NCBI GenBank assembly: GCA_947853665.1
Contig: CANTXF010000063.1
Location: 1-64,000 of the forward strand
Source of the DNA: an uncultured Deferribacterales bacterium
Lineage (GTDB): Bacteria; Chrysiogenota; Deferribacteres; Deferribacterales; Mucispirillaceae
Direction of reading: 5' to 3'
Length of the DNA: 64,000 bases
Positions 44,479 to 53,124 of this stretch are shown one piece after another (within the stretch, counting starts at the first letter, position 1; each line of letters starts with the position of its first letter). The notes below the pieces were generated by a model. It saw nothing but the letters and a program-made list of their open reading frames with translations. It did no database searches and was not told the origin of the DNA. Position numbers and translations under genes: made by a program.

Positions 44479-45523
44479 GACATATAACGAAATACTTGTG
44501 TTCAATCCCGCATATCTGGGAGATACGGTGCTCTCCACCCCCCTTATCAGGGCGCTTGGAAAGATTTTTCCTGAAGCGTATATAACATTCTGCGTGCGCC
44601 CGGAGCACGCGGACCTTTTCCGGGGCCTTAATATTATAGACCGGGTAATAACCTACGACAAAAGAAACACCGCCAGAGGATTATCCGGCGTATTTAAGTT
44701 TTCCTCCGAGATACGCTCATATAATTTCGACCTGGTTTTAAACCTTCACAAATCATTGCGTTCAGGGCTGGTATTCGCTCTGGCAAGAAAGCCTTATATA
44801 GTCGGCTTCGGTTCCGCCGTCCTTTCCTCCGCTTTCGACAGGCGCGTAGACAGAGACCTTTCCCTCCAGGAGCCGGAGCGTAACCTTATGCTTCTTTCTG
44901 CCTTATGCGCTGATTTTACCCTGGAGGAAGCCAAAAGGCTGGGCGGCGGCCTTGCCTGCCATATAGACAGAGATATACTGGATAAAACGAAGCGGTATTA
45001 CAGAGCCTCCACCGGAGATAAAAAGGTCGTGGGAATAGCGCCTGGAAGCGTGTGGAGGACCAAACGCTGGCTTCCGGAATATTTTGCGGCGGCGGCGGAC
45101 GCCCTTATAAAGCGTGGGCATGCCGTAGCCGTGTTCGGAGGCCCGGGAGACAAGGAAGCCGTTGAAGGTTTTTACAGCCATTTTAAAGGCCCCGCCTACG
45201 ATTTCTCCATGAAAACATCCGTCGGCGAACTGCCCGCGTTTCTGGCGTCCCTCGATTTGTTGATCACCAACGACTCCGGCCCCATGCATATAGCCGTTGC
45301 GGGGGGCGTGCCGTGCGTCGCCGTTTTCGGCCCTACGGTAAAGTCTCTGGGCTTTTTTCCTTATGACGATAAAAGCGTGGTTCTGGAAAACAACAGCCTT
45401 TCCTGCCGCCCATGCGGGAAGCACGGCGGCGAGGTCTGCCCGGCAGGCCATTTCAGATGCATGAGAGACATTTCTCCGGAAGCCGTGGCGGCTGCTGCCG
45501 AAAGCATATTGGAGCGCCCCTGA
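44465..45523 (+). CDS. Family 9 glycosyltransferase (heptosyltransferase-like), copy 1
   Basis: This 352-residue GT-B enzyme resembles WaaF/WaaC heptosyltransferases of lipopolysaccharide core synthesis. It has ILVFNPAYLGDTVLSTPLIRAL at the start, APGSVWRTKRWLPEYF in the acceptor/donor cleft, and NDSGPMHIAVAGGVPCVAVFGPT for ADP-sugar binding. A cysteine-rich CRPCGKHGGEVCPAGHFRCM segment follows, a common feature of WaaF relatives. The ATG at 44465 is chosen because it gives the GT9 N-terminus; it overlaps the upstream gene. Confidence 0.87.
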   Translation: MRPYKTYNEILVFNPAYLGDTVLSTPLIRALGKIFPEAYITFCVRPEHADLFRGLNIIDRVITYDKRNTARGLSGVFKFSSEIRSYNFDLVLNLHKSLRSGLVFALARKPYIVGFGSAVLSSAFDRRVDRDLSLQEPERNLMLLSALCADFTLEEAKRLGGGLACHIDRDILDKTKRYYRASTGDKKVVGIAPGSVWRTKRWLPEYFAAAADALIKRGHAVAVFGGPGDKEAVEGFYSHFKGPAYDFSMKTSVGELPAFLASLDLLITNDSGPMHIAVAGGVPCVAVFGPTVKSLGFFPYDDKSVVLENNSLSCRPCGKHGGEVCPAGHFRCMRDISPEAVAAAAESILERP

Positions 45524-46516
45524 ATGAAAAATATACTGGTCGTCCGATTCAGCTCCCTGGGAGACGTGGTGCTTACCACCGGCGTTATCAAATACGTTAA
45601 GGAAGAGCTTAAGGATATTAATATAGACGTGCTTACCATTACACCTTTCGCCGGGGTTTTTTCAGATTTTCCCTATGTGAGGGACGTTTACTGCATAGAT
45701 AAAGGCGCATCCCTTGAAAAGCTGCTGGACGTTTTAAACTCCATGCCCGATTACGACGGTGTTTTCGACCTGCATGGAAACCTGCGCTCCCTTTTCGTAA
45801 AAACGGTGCTGCCATGCCCCTCCTTCACCTATAAAAAGAGCGGCCTGTGCAGAAGGCTTTACGTTAAATTCCGTATGTGCGGAAACAGGCTGAAAAAGCA
45901 TGTCGTAACGAAATACTGCGACGCTCTGGGCCTTGGCCTGGGCCTGCCTACGCCGAAGCCGGAAAAAATAAGGCCCTGGATAACCCACCCTTTTCCGGAA
46001 AGGAAGCAGGGAGCCAGAAAAACGGTAGGCATACACCCTTTCGCAAGCAAACGGGCAAAAGAGTGGCCTTTCATATACGAGCTATGCTCCCTCCTTCTGG
46101 ATGAAGGCCTGAACGTGCGCGTTGTGGGGGCCGGCAAAACCGACCTGCCTGAAGGCGCGGAAGACATGACGGGCTTTACCCCGCTGAACATGCTTATAAG
46201 GAACATAGCCGACTGCGACGTGTTTCTTTCCACCGATTCAGGCCCCATGCATATAGCCGTGGCTCTCGGCCTGCCTGTGGTGGCCCTTTTCGGCCCTACT
46301 ACAAAGGAAATGGGTTTTTATCCGGAATTTGAAGGCTGCTCCGTAATAGAGGACGCTCCCCTAAAGTGCCGTCCATGCCACGTGCACGGCCCCGATATAT
46401 GCCCCAAAAAGCATTTCCAGTGTATGCTCTCCACAACCATAGAGGAGGTACGGACAAAAGTTCTGGAAAAGCTGGCAGAAGCTCCTTTTAAAAAACCTTC
46501 CGCAAGCAGGATATAA
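45524..46516 (+). CDS. Family 9 glycosyltransferase (heptosyltransferase-like), copy 2
   Basis: This 330-residue GT-B enzyme is a paralog of the preceding one: ILVVRFSSLGDVVLTTGVIKYV, GIHPFASKRAKEWP, TDSGPMHIAVALGLPVVALFGPT and CRPCHVHGPDICPKKHFQCM match block by block. Its ATG abuts the stop of the first copy. The pair probably adds two consecutive core sugars. Sugar identity (heptose or other) is inferred from the family. A bidirectional terminator follows. Confidence 0.87.
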   Translation: MKNILVVRFSSLGDVVLTTGVIKYVKEELKDINIDVLTITPFAGVFSDFPYVRDVYCIDKGASLEKLLDVLNSMPDYDGVFDLHGNLRSLFVKTVLPCPSFTYKKSGLCRRLYVKFRMCGNRLKKHVVTKYCDALGLGLGLPTPKPEKIRPWITHPFPERKQGARKTVGIHPFASKRAKEWPFIYELCSLLLDEGLNVRVVGAGKTDLPEGAEDMTGFTPLNMLIRNIADCDVFLSTDSGPMHIAVALGLPVVALFGPTTKEMGFYPEFEGCSVIEDAPLKCRPCHVHGPDICPKKHFQCMLSTTIEEVRTKVLEKLAEAPFKKPSASRI

Positions 46517-46517
46517 A

Positions 46518-46550
46518 AAGCCCTTCTTTCTAAGTTAGCAAGAAGGGCTT
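46518..46550. terminator. Bidirectional terminator between the GT9 pair and fdh operon
   Basis: AAGCCCTTCTT (46518-46528) and AAGAAGGGCTT (46540-46550) form a perfect 11-bp stem with an 11-nt loop. The leftward fdh transcript meets a TTTTTATAT run after the stem; the rightward side has only TCTTGTT. Confidence 0.8.
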
Positions 46551-46577
46551 TCTTGTTCCACAGTTCGCAATAGCTTT

Positions 46578-47261
46578 TTATGCATTCTTGTCGGAAGCGG
46601 CACTTTCCTTCATTACCTGTTCATACCATCTTCCATGATGGGCTTTGGCATACTCAGCGTCTACCCAGCCTTCCGTCATACCTTTGATAGAAGGTCTGGA
46701 AGCCGGATGTCCAACGCTAAGATATATATGCCCCAGTACCACGGCAACAAGCACGCCTACACCCACATCGTGCATGGGATAAGCCCATTGGACAGCTTCT
46801 TTAGGAAATAAGCCGCTAAACCACATGAGAAATCCAGAAACTACCATCAAAGCCGCTCCCGATATGGTAAGCAGAGAATTAAGCTTCTGCCCGGCATTGA
46901 AAAAATCCTGTTTCGGAACATGGGATTCCCTTCCAAAAAACTCTTTGGGAAACTCCGTGAAAAACTTAAAATCGTATTGTTTCCAGCTGAGTATATTGCC
47001 AGTCCACTGAACGAAACTTTTAGGGTCTGTCACAAGTATAAAAATAGTCGGCATAAGGAATATTACCGCAAATATCCTATGAACCAACCTTGCTCCCGCA
47101 GGACCTCCAAAAACCGGATAAAGCCAGTTAAAAAAATCGGTATACATGGGCAATGCCGACACAAAGAGCATTATAAAAGATAGTGCGTTTACCCAGTGGG
47201 CTATCCTTACCGGCAGGCTGAACCTGTATATGCGCTTTACTTCCATATCTGTTTTATTCAT
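46578..47261 (-). CDS. fdhC: Formate dehydrogenase cytochrome b subunit (FdnI/FdhC-like)
   Basis: This protein of about 227 residues is the membrane anchor of a respiratory formate dehydrogenase, passing electrons to quinone. Four hydrophobic helices are visible. Histidines in RIAHWVNA, ARLVHRIFAV and VLGHIYLSVGHPASRPSIKGMTEGW are likely heme or quinone ligands. The ATG at 47261 has GGGG in range; a second ATG at 47270 lies against the G-run and is less likely. It overlaps fdhB. Confidence 0.9.
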   Translation of the reverse strand: MNKTDMEVKRIYRFSLPVRIAHWVNALSFIMLFVSALPMYTDFFNWLYPVFGGPAGARLVHRIFAVIFLMPTIFILVTDPKSFVQWTGNILSWKQYDFKFFTEFPKEFFGRESHVPKQDFFNAGQKLNSLLTISGAALMVVSGFLMWFSGLFPKEAVQWAYPMHDVGVGVLVAVVLGHIYLSVGHPASRPSIKGMTEGWVDAEYAKAHHGRWYEQVMKESAASDKNA

Positions 47262-48060
47262 GATCCCCATCCCCCTTTTTATGCGATGATTTTCCGCCTA
47301 TTACGCTATTGGCCACTAAAGCGCCGCCCACAGCTATTGCGGCCGCCCCCATAAGGATCTTGCCTCCCGGTTGCGCGTAGTCCTTCCAAAATGGCAGACT
47401 CTTTGAAACTTCAGGGTTATCTGGGAAACCGAAAACAGAAGGCTTATCAGTAAATATATACATCATGGAAGAGCCGCCTATCCCATCGTTTTTATCAACG
47501 CCATAAAGGCATGCGTTAGGATATTTTTCTTTAAGGACAGCCAGCCTTTTTTCCGCTAAAGCAGCCATTTCATGCCTTGTGCCAAAAAGAATGGCGTCCG
47601 ATGTGCATGTCTGGGCGCATGAAGGCACCATACCTTTTTCTATCCTGTCAGCGCAAAGATCGCATTTAGTGGATTTTTTCCTGGCCTCGTCTATATGCGG
47701 CACGCTGAAAGTGCAGTTGGTAACGCAATAGCCGCAACCGACGCATTTATCGTCGTCGTGGGATACCGGGCCGTTTATCTCTTTTCTTAAAGCATATTCA
47801 GGGCAGGCTCTCGCACAAGCAGGATCGCCGCAGTGCATGCACTGAAATTTGGAAAACACCCATTTCATATCAGAACCGGAGTAATCCTCCCTCATACGGA
47901 TAAGATTGAGAGTATAAGGCCCTAAATCCCGATGGGATTGATATGCGCCGATAAAAACCTCCTTATCCGCAGGCAGGTTTTTCCATTGTTTACAGGCTAC
48001 CATACAGCCTCTGCATGCCGTACACTTTGATACGTCATGAAGCATCGCTATTTCTCCCAT
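47254..48060 (-). CDS. fdhB: Formate dehydrogenase iron-sulfur subunit (FdnH/FdhB-like)
   Basis: This 268-residue protein carries four 4Fe-4S motifs: CTACRGCMVACKQ, CMHCGDPACARACP, CVGCGYCVTNCTF and CDLCADRI with SCAQTC. It wires the catalytic subunit to the cytochrome. A single C-terminal helix (ILMGAAAIAVGGALVANSVIG) anchors it. GAAAGGAGG precedes the ATG at 48060. The upstream neighbour in the operon is a cysteine desulfurase. Confidence 0.92.
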   Translation of the reverse strand: MGEIAMLHDVSKCTACRGCMVACKQWKNLPADKEVFIGAYQSHRDLGPYTLNLIRMREDYSGSDMKWVFSKFQCMHCGDPACARACPEYALRKEINGPVSHDDDKCVGCGYCVTNCTFSVPHIDEARKKSTKCDLCADRIEKGMVPSCAQTCTSDAILFGTRHEMAALAEKRLAVLKEKYPNACLYGVDKNDGIGGSSMMYIFTDKPSVFGFPDNPEVSKSLPFWKDYAQPGGKILMGAAAIAVGGALVANSVIGGKSSHKKGDGDHE

Positions 48061-48076
48061 AAGTTATTCCTCCTTT

Positions 48077-49237
48077 CTAATAAACGGGTACGAGCGTTTC
48101 AGCCATAACCCGCACGGCTTTGCAAAATATATTAATTTCTTCGTCCGTAGTAAAGTATCCGGGGCTTACGCGCACCGTTCCAGCTGGAAACGTCCCTATA
48201 CATTTATGAGCCAGCGGCGCGCATTGAAGCCCTGTACGCACAGCAATTTCGTAATTTTCAGATAAAACTGCGCCCACGTCCTCCGGTTCCCAACCTTTTA
48301 TATTAAAAGATATCAAGGACACAGACGGCTCATCCGGGCCTGGTCCATAAATTCTGACTGCGTCAAGACCTGCGAGAAAATCCCGGATAATTTTTATTTT
48401 GCGTTTTTCCTCTGCGGCTATGTTTTCTAGACCCGTTTCTTTAATAAACTTTATGCCTTCGTAAAGAGATACTATCCCGGGAACGTTGCAAGTTCCCGCT
48501 TCAAATGCTTCCGGCCAAGGGGCGGGCTGGATTTCTGAAGCGGAGTCAAAGCCTGTGCCTCCTTCCCGGAAAGGTTTAAGGTTTCTGACTCTTTCCCCAA
48601 TAAGCAAACCGCCGACGCCTTGCAGAGAAAAAAAACCTTTGTGTCCGGCAAATGCGACCATATCAATAGGCATTGCGCCCATATCGATAGGAACGCGCGC
48701 AACAGTTTGAGCCGCATCTAAAAGCAAAAAAGAACCCTTTTCCCGAACGATCCGCCCGGCGAGCTCTATATCCTGCAAAGCTCCCGTTACGTTGGAAGCG
48801 TGACTTATAACTACGAGTTTTGTATCCGTTCCGGTTTTCTTTTCCAGATCTTCCATATCCAGAAAACCTTTTTCATCGCATCGGACAATATCCAGATCGA
48901 TATATTTATCCCTTTTCATCCTAAAAAGCTGGCGCGATGTAGAGTTGTGCTCTACGGCGGACATCAGCACTTTATCCCCTTTACGCACAAAGCCCTTTAT
49001 GGCCATATTGAGAGCGTCTGTTGCGCTATAAGTAAAAATTGCGCGGAAATCCTCAAAAAGCCCGAAAAACCTGGCGGTTTCCCGGCGAGCTTTTTCAACG
49101 GCATATCCGGCCGCCAAGGCCTTTTCATGGCTGCCCCGCCCGGGAGTTCCGGATCCCATTCTTATAGTTTTTTCCACCGACGCAAGCACTCTCTCAGGCT
49201 TTGGAAAACTGGTAGCTCCGTTATCTAGATATATCAT
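48077..49237 (-). CDS. Cysteine desulfurase-family class V aminotransferase in the fdh operon
   Basis: This 386-residue PLP enzyme resembles the cysteine desulfurase/selenocysteine lyase group typified by Enterococcus EF2568. The PLP lysine is K200 in FAGHKGFFSLQG, and the catalytic cysteine is C339 in RTGLQCAPLAHK. Such enzymes release sulfur or selenium from (seleno)cysteine. Its position between fdhE and fdhB suggests it supplies sulfur to the molybdenum/tungsten cofactor of this dehydrogenase, as IscS with FdhD does in E. coli. FdhD is not in the window. Confidence 0.85.
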   Translation of the reverse strand: MIYLDNGATSFPKPERVLASVEKTIRMGSGTPGRGSHEKALAAGYAVEKARRETARFFGLFEDFRAIFTYSATDALNMAIKGFVRKGDKVLMSAVEHNSTSRQLFRMKRDKYIDLDIVRCDEKGFLDMEDLEKKTGTDTKLVVISHASNVTGALQDIELAGRIVREKGSFLLLDAAQTVARVPIDMGAMPIDMVAFAGHKGFFSLQGVGGLLIGERVRNLKPFREGGTGFDSASEIQPAPWPEAFEAGTCNVPGIVSLYEGIKFIKETGLENIAAEEKRKIKIIRDFLAGLDAVRIYGPGPDEPSVSLISFNIKGWEPEDVGAVLSENYEIAVRTGLQCAPLAHKCIGTFPAGTVRVSPGYFTTDEEINIFCKAVRVMAETLVPVY

Positions 49238-50071
49238 CTAAAGCCGCTCCTCATCTAAAAGGCCGCCTCTTTTTTTCAAGCCTCTTTCACTGCATAATAT
49301 ATCTATATGCAACCAGGCCCATTCTTCTTCCGCCGGCCCTGCCGGCTCTAGAACAGTTTTAATGTAGCATCCGCATTTACCGCATACATCCGCCCTTATA
49401 CCCGGCTCTTGCTCTGTTTCAAGTATCGTAAAGGTTTTCTGGTCGGAATTGCCGCAGTAGGGACAGCCTATACGCTTATAAAGCCACCTGGAACCGCAGC
49501 ATCCGCAGATAAGATAGCGTCGTCTGCCTTTTGCGCTTTTTTTAAGGTAAGCCATCGGAGGTTCTTTTCCGCATACAGGGCACAAAGGTTTATCATAGCC
49601 GCTTTTTTCGCAACCTTTTGCTATATCTCCCACATAAGGTTTCAGACAAGCGCGGACTGCGTTCCAAGCAAGAAAGCGTGCAAGAGGCTCAGAATCGATG
49701 GGAACAGCGTTATTAAGAGCCTTCTCTCCGGCCGCTACCGCAAAGATAATCCCCCTGTAAAAACTTTTATCGCCGCCAGAAACGCCTGTAATACTGCGGC
49801 AACCTTCCCTGAAACGCTCAGGCAACCCCTCCGTCTCCGAAAGACCGGAGCAGAGATTTTCCAGTAAGCAGCCGGCCTTTTCCGCAAGAGCGTTCTTTAT
49901 ATGCTCCATTACCGGCTCTTTGCCGCAAATAAGCCCTTCCCACTCCGATGGAGCTATGCCCAAGGAGAGGGAAGGCAAGGCTTGTTCCGCAATTTGAGCC
50001 GCTTCCTTGTAAAGAAGGCCTATCTCTTTAAGGAATGGGCGTTTTTCCACCCATTTTTCTATGGTTTCCAT
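49238..50071 (-). CDS. fdhE: Formate dehydrogenase accessory protein FdhE
   Basis: This 277-residue protein is needed for formate dehydrogenase maturation. It has four CxxC zinc or iron knuckles: CPVCGKEPP, CGCCGSRW, CPYCGNSD and CGKCGCY, in the C-terminal half. The N-terminal half is helical. It abuts the desulfurase gene and lies 15 bp past the catalytic-subunit gene, consistent with one transcript. Confidence 0.92.
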   Translation of the reverse strand: METIEKWVEKRPFLKEIGLLYKEAAQIAEQALPSLSLGIAPSEWEGLICGKEPVMEHIKNALAEKAGCLLENLCSGLSETEGLPERFREGCRSITGVSGGDKSFYRGIIFAVAAGEKALNNAVPIDSEPLARFLAWNAVRACLKPYVGDIAKGCEKSGYDKPLCPVCGKEPPMAYLKKSAKGRRRYLICGCCGSRWLYKRIGCPYCGNSDQKTFTILETEQEPGIRADVCGKCGCYIKTVLEPAGPAEEEWAWLHIDILCSERGLKKRGGLLDEERL

Positions 50072-50086
50072 CAGGCATCCCTGCTT

Positions 50087-53000
50087 TCAGGCTTTCGCCA
50101 CATTCACAAGGCAGGCTTTCGTTTCCTGTATCCAAGTGTTGGGATCGCCTGCGTCAATTGTGAGCAGGTTTGTGCTGGCGGCGGTGCTTAATCCCTTAAA
50201 GCCCCAGTTATAAGGCATCCAGACAACGGTTACCTCCTGACCGTTTATGATAAGGGTCTGTATCCTTTCGGTAACCATGGCTTTCACCTGTATTTCCCCT
50301 CTGGCAGAACGCACGTTTACAGAGTCGCCGCCCTTTATTCCAAGCTTGGACGCCAATTTTACAGGAATCTCTATAAACGTCTCCTTAACCAGCTCGTTAA
50401 GCCACGGTACGTTTCTCGTATACACTCCGCCGCACCAGTGCTCAGTTATGCTGGACGTACAAAGCACATAGGGGAATTCTCTCCTGTCGCCTATAAGCTG
50501 CATAGACGGCATACGTGGATACTTTAAGCACGGATTTATCTGAACAGACGGATGCAGTGCGTTATCGGCAGGGCTTTCTACAGGTTCGTAAAATTCGGGC
50601 ATCGGTCCGTCTGCAGTGACGTACGACGTATCCCTGGGAGCGCCGGAGGGTTCCATATCCTGATATTTGGCCAAAAATAGTCTGCCTAAGCCTTCGCCAG
50701 ACATTCTAAAGGGCCGCTGGCCGTTGGGGGTATCGGGACCGTCTGCCGCAGCGGGGACATCCGGCACATCGTATCCAGCCCATTTGCCTGCGGCGGCATC
50801 CCACCAAACAAGTTTGTTCGCCTCGTCATACGGTTTACCTGTAGCGTCGCAGGAGGCTCTGTTATAGAGTATGCGCATATTGCCGGGCCAAGTCCAAGCA
50901 TATTCAGGATAAAGCCCCAGGCCGGAAGGATCTGTACGGTTATTCCTCCGCTTGCAAAGGTTTTCTCCATTCATAAAAATGCCTGAATAAAGCCAGTTGC
51001 CGGCAGAAGTAGTTCCGTCGTCTTTTTGGGCGGCGATGCCCGTTAACAATTTACCTGTTTTAAGGTCATAACCGTTTATTTCTTTCAGTACGGCTTCAGC
51101 CATATCCTGCTTAGGATAATCCCAAAAAGCTGCAAGTATACTTTCAGCGTTTTCCGATGGCTCGTTTCTGTACATGTCCCTGATTTTAGTGAAAATAAGG
51201 TCTATTATTTCCAAATCGCTTTTGGCAGCGCCCACCGGATCTATACCTGCGTAACGCCATTGAACCATGCGGCTTGAGTTTATCAGCGTACCTTCTTTTT
51301 CCAGAAAAGAAGCGGCGGGCAGGAAAATAACCTCCGTATTGACGGTTTTTGGATCGGTTCCCGGTTTCTCCCAGAAAGATGCGGTCTCCGTCATGAACGG
51401 ATCGGCAACAACAAGGGTTTCCAGTCCGCAAAGCCCCTTATGAACCAGATTAAGGTTAGGGCTGGTTACCATAGGGTTCTGCCCCATTATGTACAGGAAC
51501 TTCATTTTCCCTTCCGAAGCGGTTTCGAAGATTCTGTAAATAGAGTAGTTAGTGTTGGCGTTCATCTTAGGAAGCAGACCGTAAAGGTAATCGTTACTTG
51601 CGGACGCCTTATCCCCGTACCAGGCTTTAAGCAGATTTATAAAGAATTTGGCTCGGAAGGTACCATAACTTTTCGTCCATTCGGCCAGAGTCTGTTGTTT
51701 ATGGGTGGGAGACGACAAATATCCCGGAAAATAGTTGAAGAGGAGAGCAAAATCTGTAGAACCCTGAACATTTGGCTCTCCACGCAGGGCGTTTATGCCG
51801 GTGCCCGGTTTTCCCATATATCCCAGAAGGAGCTGAAGCACGCCAAAACAACGTATATTCTGCACACCCACCGTGTGCTGGGTCATGCCAAGAGCGTACA
51901 TAACGGTACCCGGGCCGTTTTTTGCGTACGTTTCGGCAATAAGTCTGATTTTCTCTTCGGGAATGCCAGTGATCCCTGAAGCAGTTTTTATATCGTATCT
52001 GCTGAAATGCGCCTTCAGCTTGGAAAACACACAGGCCGGATCGTCGAGAGAAGCGGCTTTTAACGGTTTTCCGAAGCCGTCTAACCTGTAGCTCCAGGAG
52101 GATGAATCATATTTTTTATCCAACTCGTCATAGCCAGAAAACAAGCCTTCTGAAAAAGAAAAATCCTTATTGATTAAGAGAAGAGCATTAGTATGGTTAA
52201 GAACAAAATCTTTGTCGTACAGGTTATTCTCAAGTACATAATTGATAACGCTCCCCAGAAAGGCTATATCGGTACCAGGCCTTATCTGGGCGTGGATATC
52301 CGCTATTTTAGAAGTTCTCGTAAAGCGTGGATCCACATGTATTACGCAGGCACCGGCTTCCTTGGCTCTCATTATCCATTTCATCGACATAGGATGGTTT
52401 TCTGCCGCGTTACTGCCTTCTATCAGTATGACTTTCGCATTTTTAAGGTCATTCCAACTGTTTGTCATGGCTCCGCGCCCAAAAGAGCCGGACAGAGCTG
52501 GAACCGTTGAACTATGACATAGTCTGGCCTGATGCTCCACATATACAAGCCCCAGCGTGCGGGCCATTTTTGCCATCAGGTAGCATTCTTCATTGTGTAC
52601 CTGCGCGCCTCCCACAATGCTTGCCGCATCACACCGGTTTACCTGATAGGTTTTACCATTTTCGGTTTCAGCGGCCGTCCAGTGTTCATCCCTGGCTTTT
52701 TTCAAAGCTGCAGCCGTTCTTTCTATCGCCTCTTCCCAAGTTATTTCCTGCCACGAATCGCTTCCGGGCGCTCTATAGAGAGGGGTTTTTACACGCTCGC
52801 CGGAATTTGGTATTACTGACATTGAGGCGCCTTTGCTGCAAAGCCCCCCTTCGTTTACAATATGATCCGGGTCTCCTTCCAGGTTTATCAGTTTCCCTTC
52901 CTTAACATGGCAGATCATACCGCAACCGCATGCACAGAAAGTACATATTGAGGTATACTCTCTGGAACCTTCCAGTTTGAATTCTCTTGCGGCCGCTTTC

Positions 53001-53092
53001 GCTTCCCTCAAGTTAAAACCCAACCCGCCGAATGAAAGCCCGACTCCGGCCCCGGCAGCGCTTTTGAGAAAACTTCTCCTATTAACTTTCAA
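50087..53092 (-). CDS. fdhA: Formate dehydrogenase catalytic subunit, cysteine form (FdnG-like)
   Basis: This 1001-residue periplasmic molybdopterin enzyme oxidises formate. MKVNRRSFLK with a hydrophobic tail is a Tat signal. C50, C53, C57 and C85 bind a 4Fe-4S cluster. In ARLCHSSTVPALSGSFGRGAMTN the active-site position of FdnG selenocysteine is C192, next to H193. So no Sec is needed. Start is TTG at 53092 with AAGGAGGT seven bases upstream, overlapping a short upstream ORF. The maturation gene fdhE and a desulfurase follow. Confidence 0.94.
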   Translation of the reverse strand: MKVNRRSFLKSAAGAGVGLSFGGLGFNLREAKAAAREFKLEGSREYTSICTFCACGCGMICHVKEGKLINLEGDPDHIVNEGGLCSKGASMSVIPNSGERVKTPLYRAPGSDSWQEITWEEAIERTAAALKKARDEHWTAAETENGKTYQVNRCDAASIVGGAQVHNEECYLMAKMARTLGLVYVEHQARLCHSSTVPALSGSFGRGAMTNSWNDLKNAKVILIEGSNAAENHPMSMKWIMRAKEAGACVIHVDPRFTRTSKIADIHAQIRPGTDIAFLGSVINYVLENNLYDKDFVLNHTNALLLINKDFSFSEGLFSGYDELDKKYDSSSWSYRLDGFGKPLKAASLDDPACVFSKLKAHFSRYDIKTASGITGIPEEKIRLIAETYAKNGPGTVMYALGMTQHTVGVQNIRCFGVLQLLLGYMGKPGTGINALRGEPNVQGSTDFALLFNYFPGYLSSPTHKQQTLAEWTKSYGTFRAKFFINLLKAWYGDKASASNDYLYGLLPKMNANTNYSIYRIFETASEGKMKFLYIMGQNPMVTSPNLNLVHKGLCGLETLVVADPFMTETASFWEKPGTDPKTVNTEVIFLPAASFLEKEGTLINSSRMVQWRYAGIDPVGAAKSDLEIIDLIFTKIRDMYRNEPSENAESILAAFWDYPKQDMAEAVLKEINGYDLKTGKLLTGIAAQKDDGTTSAGNWLYSGIFMNGENLCKRRNNRTDPSGLGLYPEYAWTWPGNMRILYNRASCDATGKPYDEANKLVWWDAAAGKWAGYDVPDVPAAADGPDTPNGQRPFRMSGEGLGRLFLAKYQDMEPSGAPRDTSYVTADGPMPEFYEPVESPADNALHPSVQINPCLKYPRMPSMQLIGDRREFPYVLCTSSITEHWCGGVYTRNVPWLNELVKETFIEIPVKLASKLGIKGGDSVNVRSARGEIQVKAMVTERIQTLIINGQEVTVVWMPYNWGFKGLSTAASTNLLTIDAGDPNTWIQETKACLVNVAKA

Positions 53093-53124
53093 ATCAGCAC
53101 CTCCTTACAAAGATTGCGGAACAT
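53089..53124 (-). CDS. 11-codon upstream ORF overlapping the fdhA start
   Basis: ATG at 53124 starts MFRNLCKEVLI, which stops at TGA 53089-53091. The last four bases (TTGA) are shared with the TTG start of fdhA. TAGGAGG at 53132-53138 lies seven bases upstream of this ATG, a better ribosome-binding site than most in the window. Translation of the peptide could couple to or limit fdhA translation. Real expression is unproven. Confidence 0.45.
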   Translation of the reverse strand: MFRNLCKEVLI

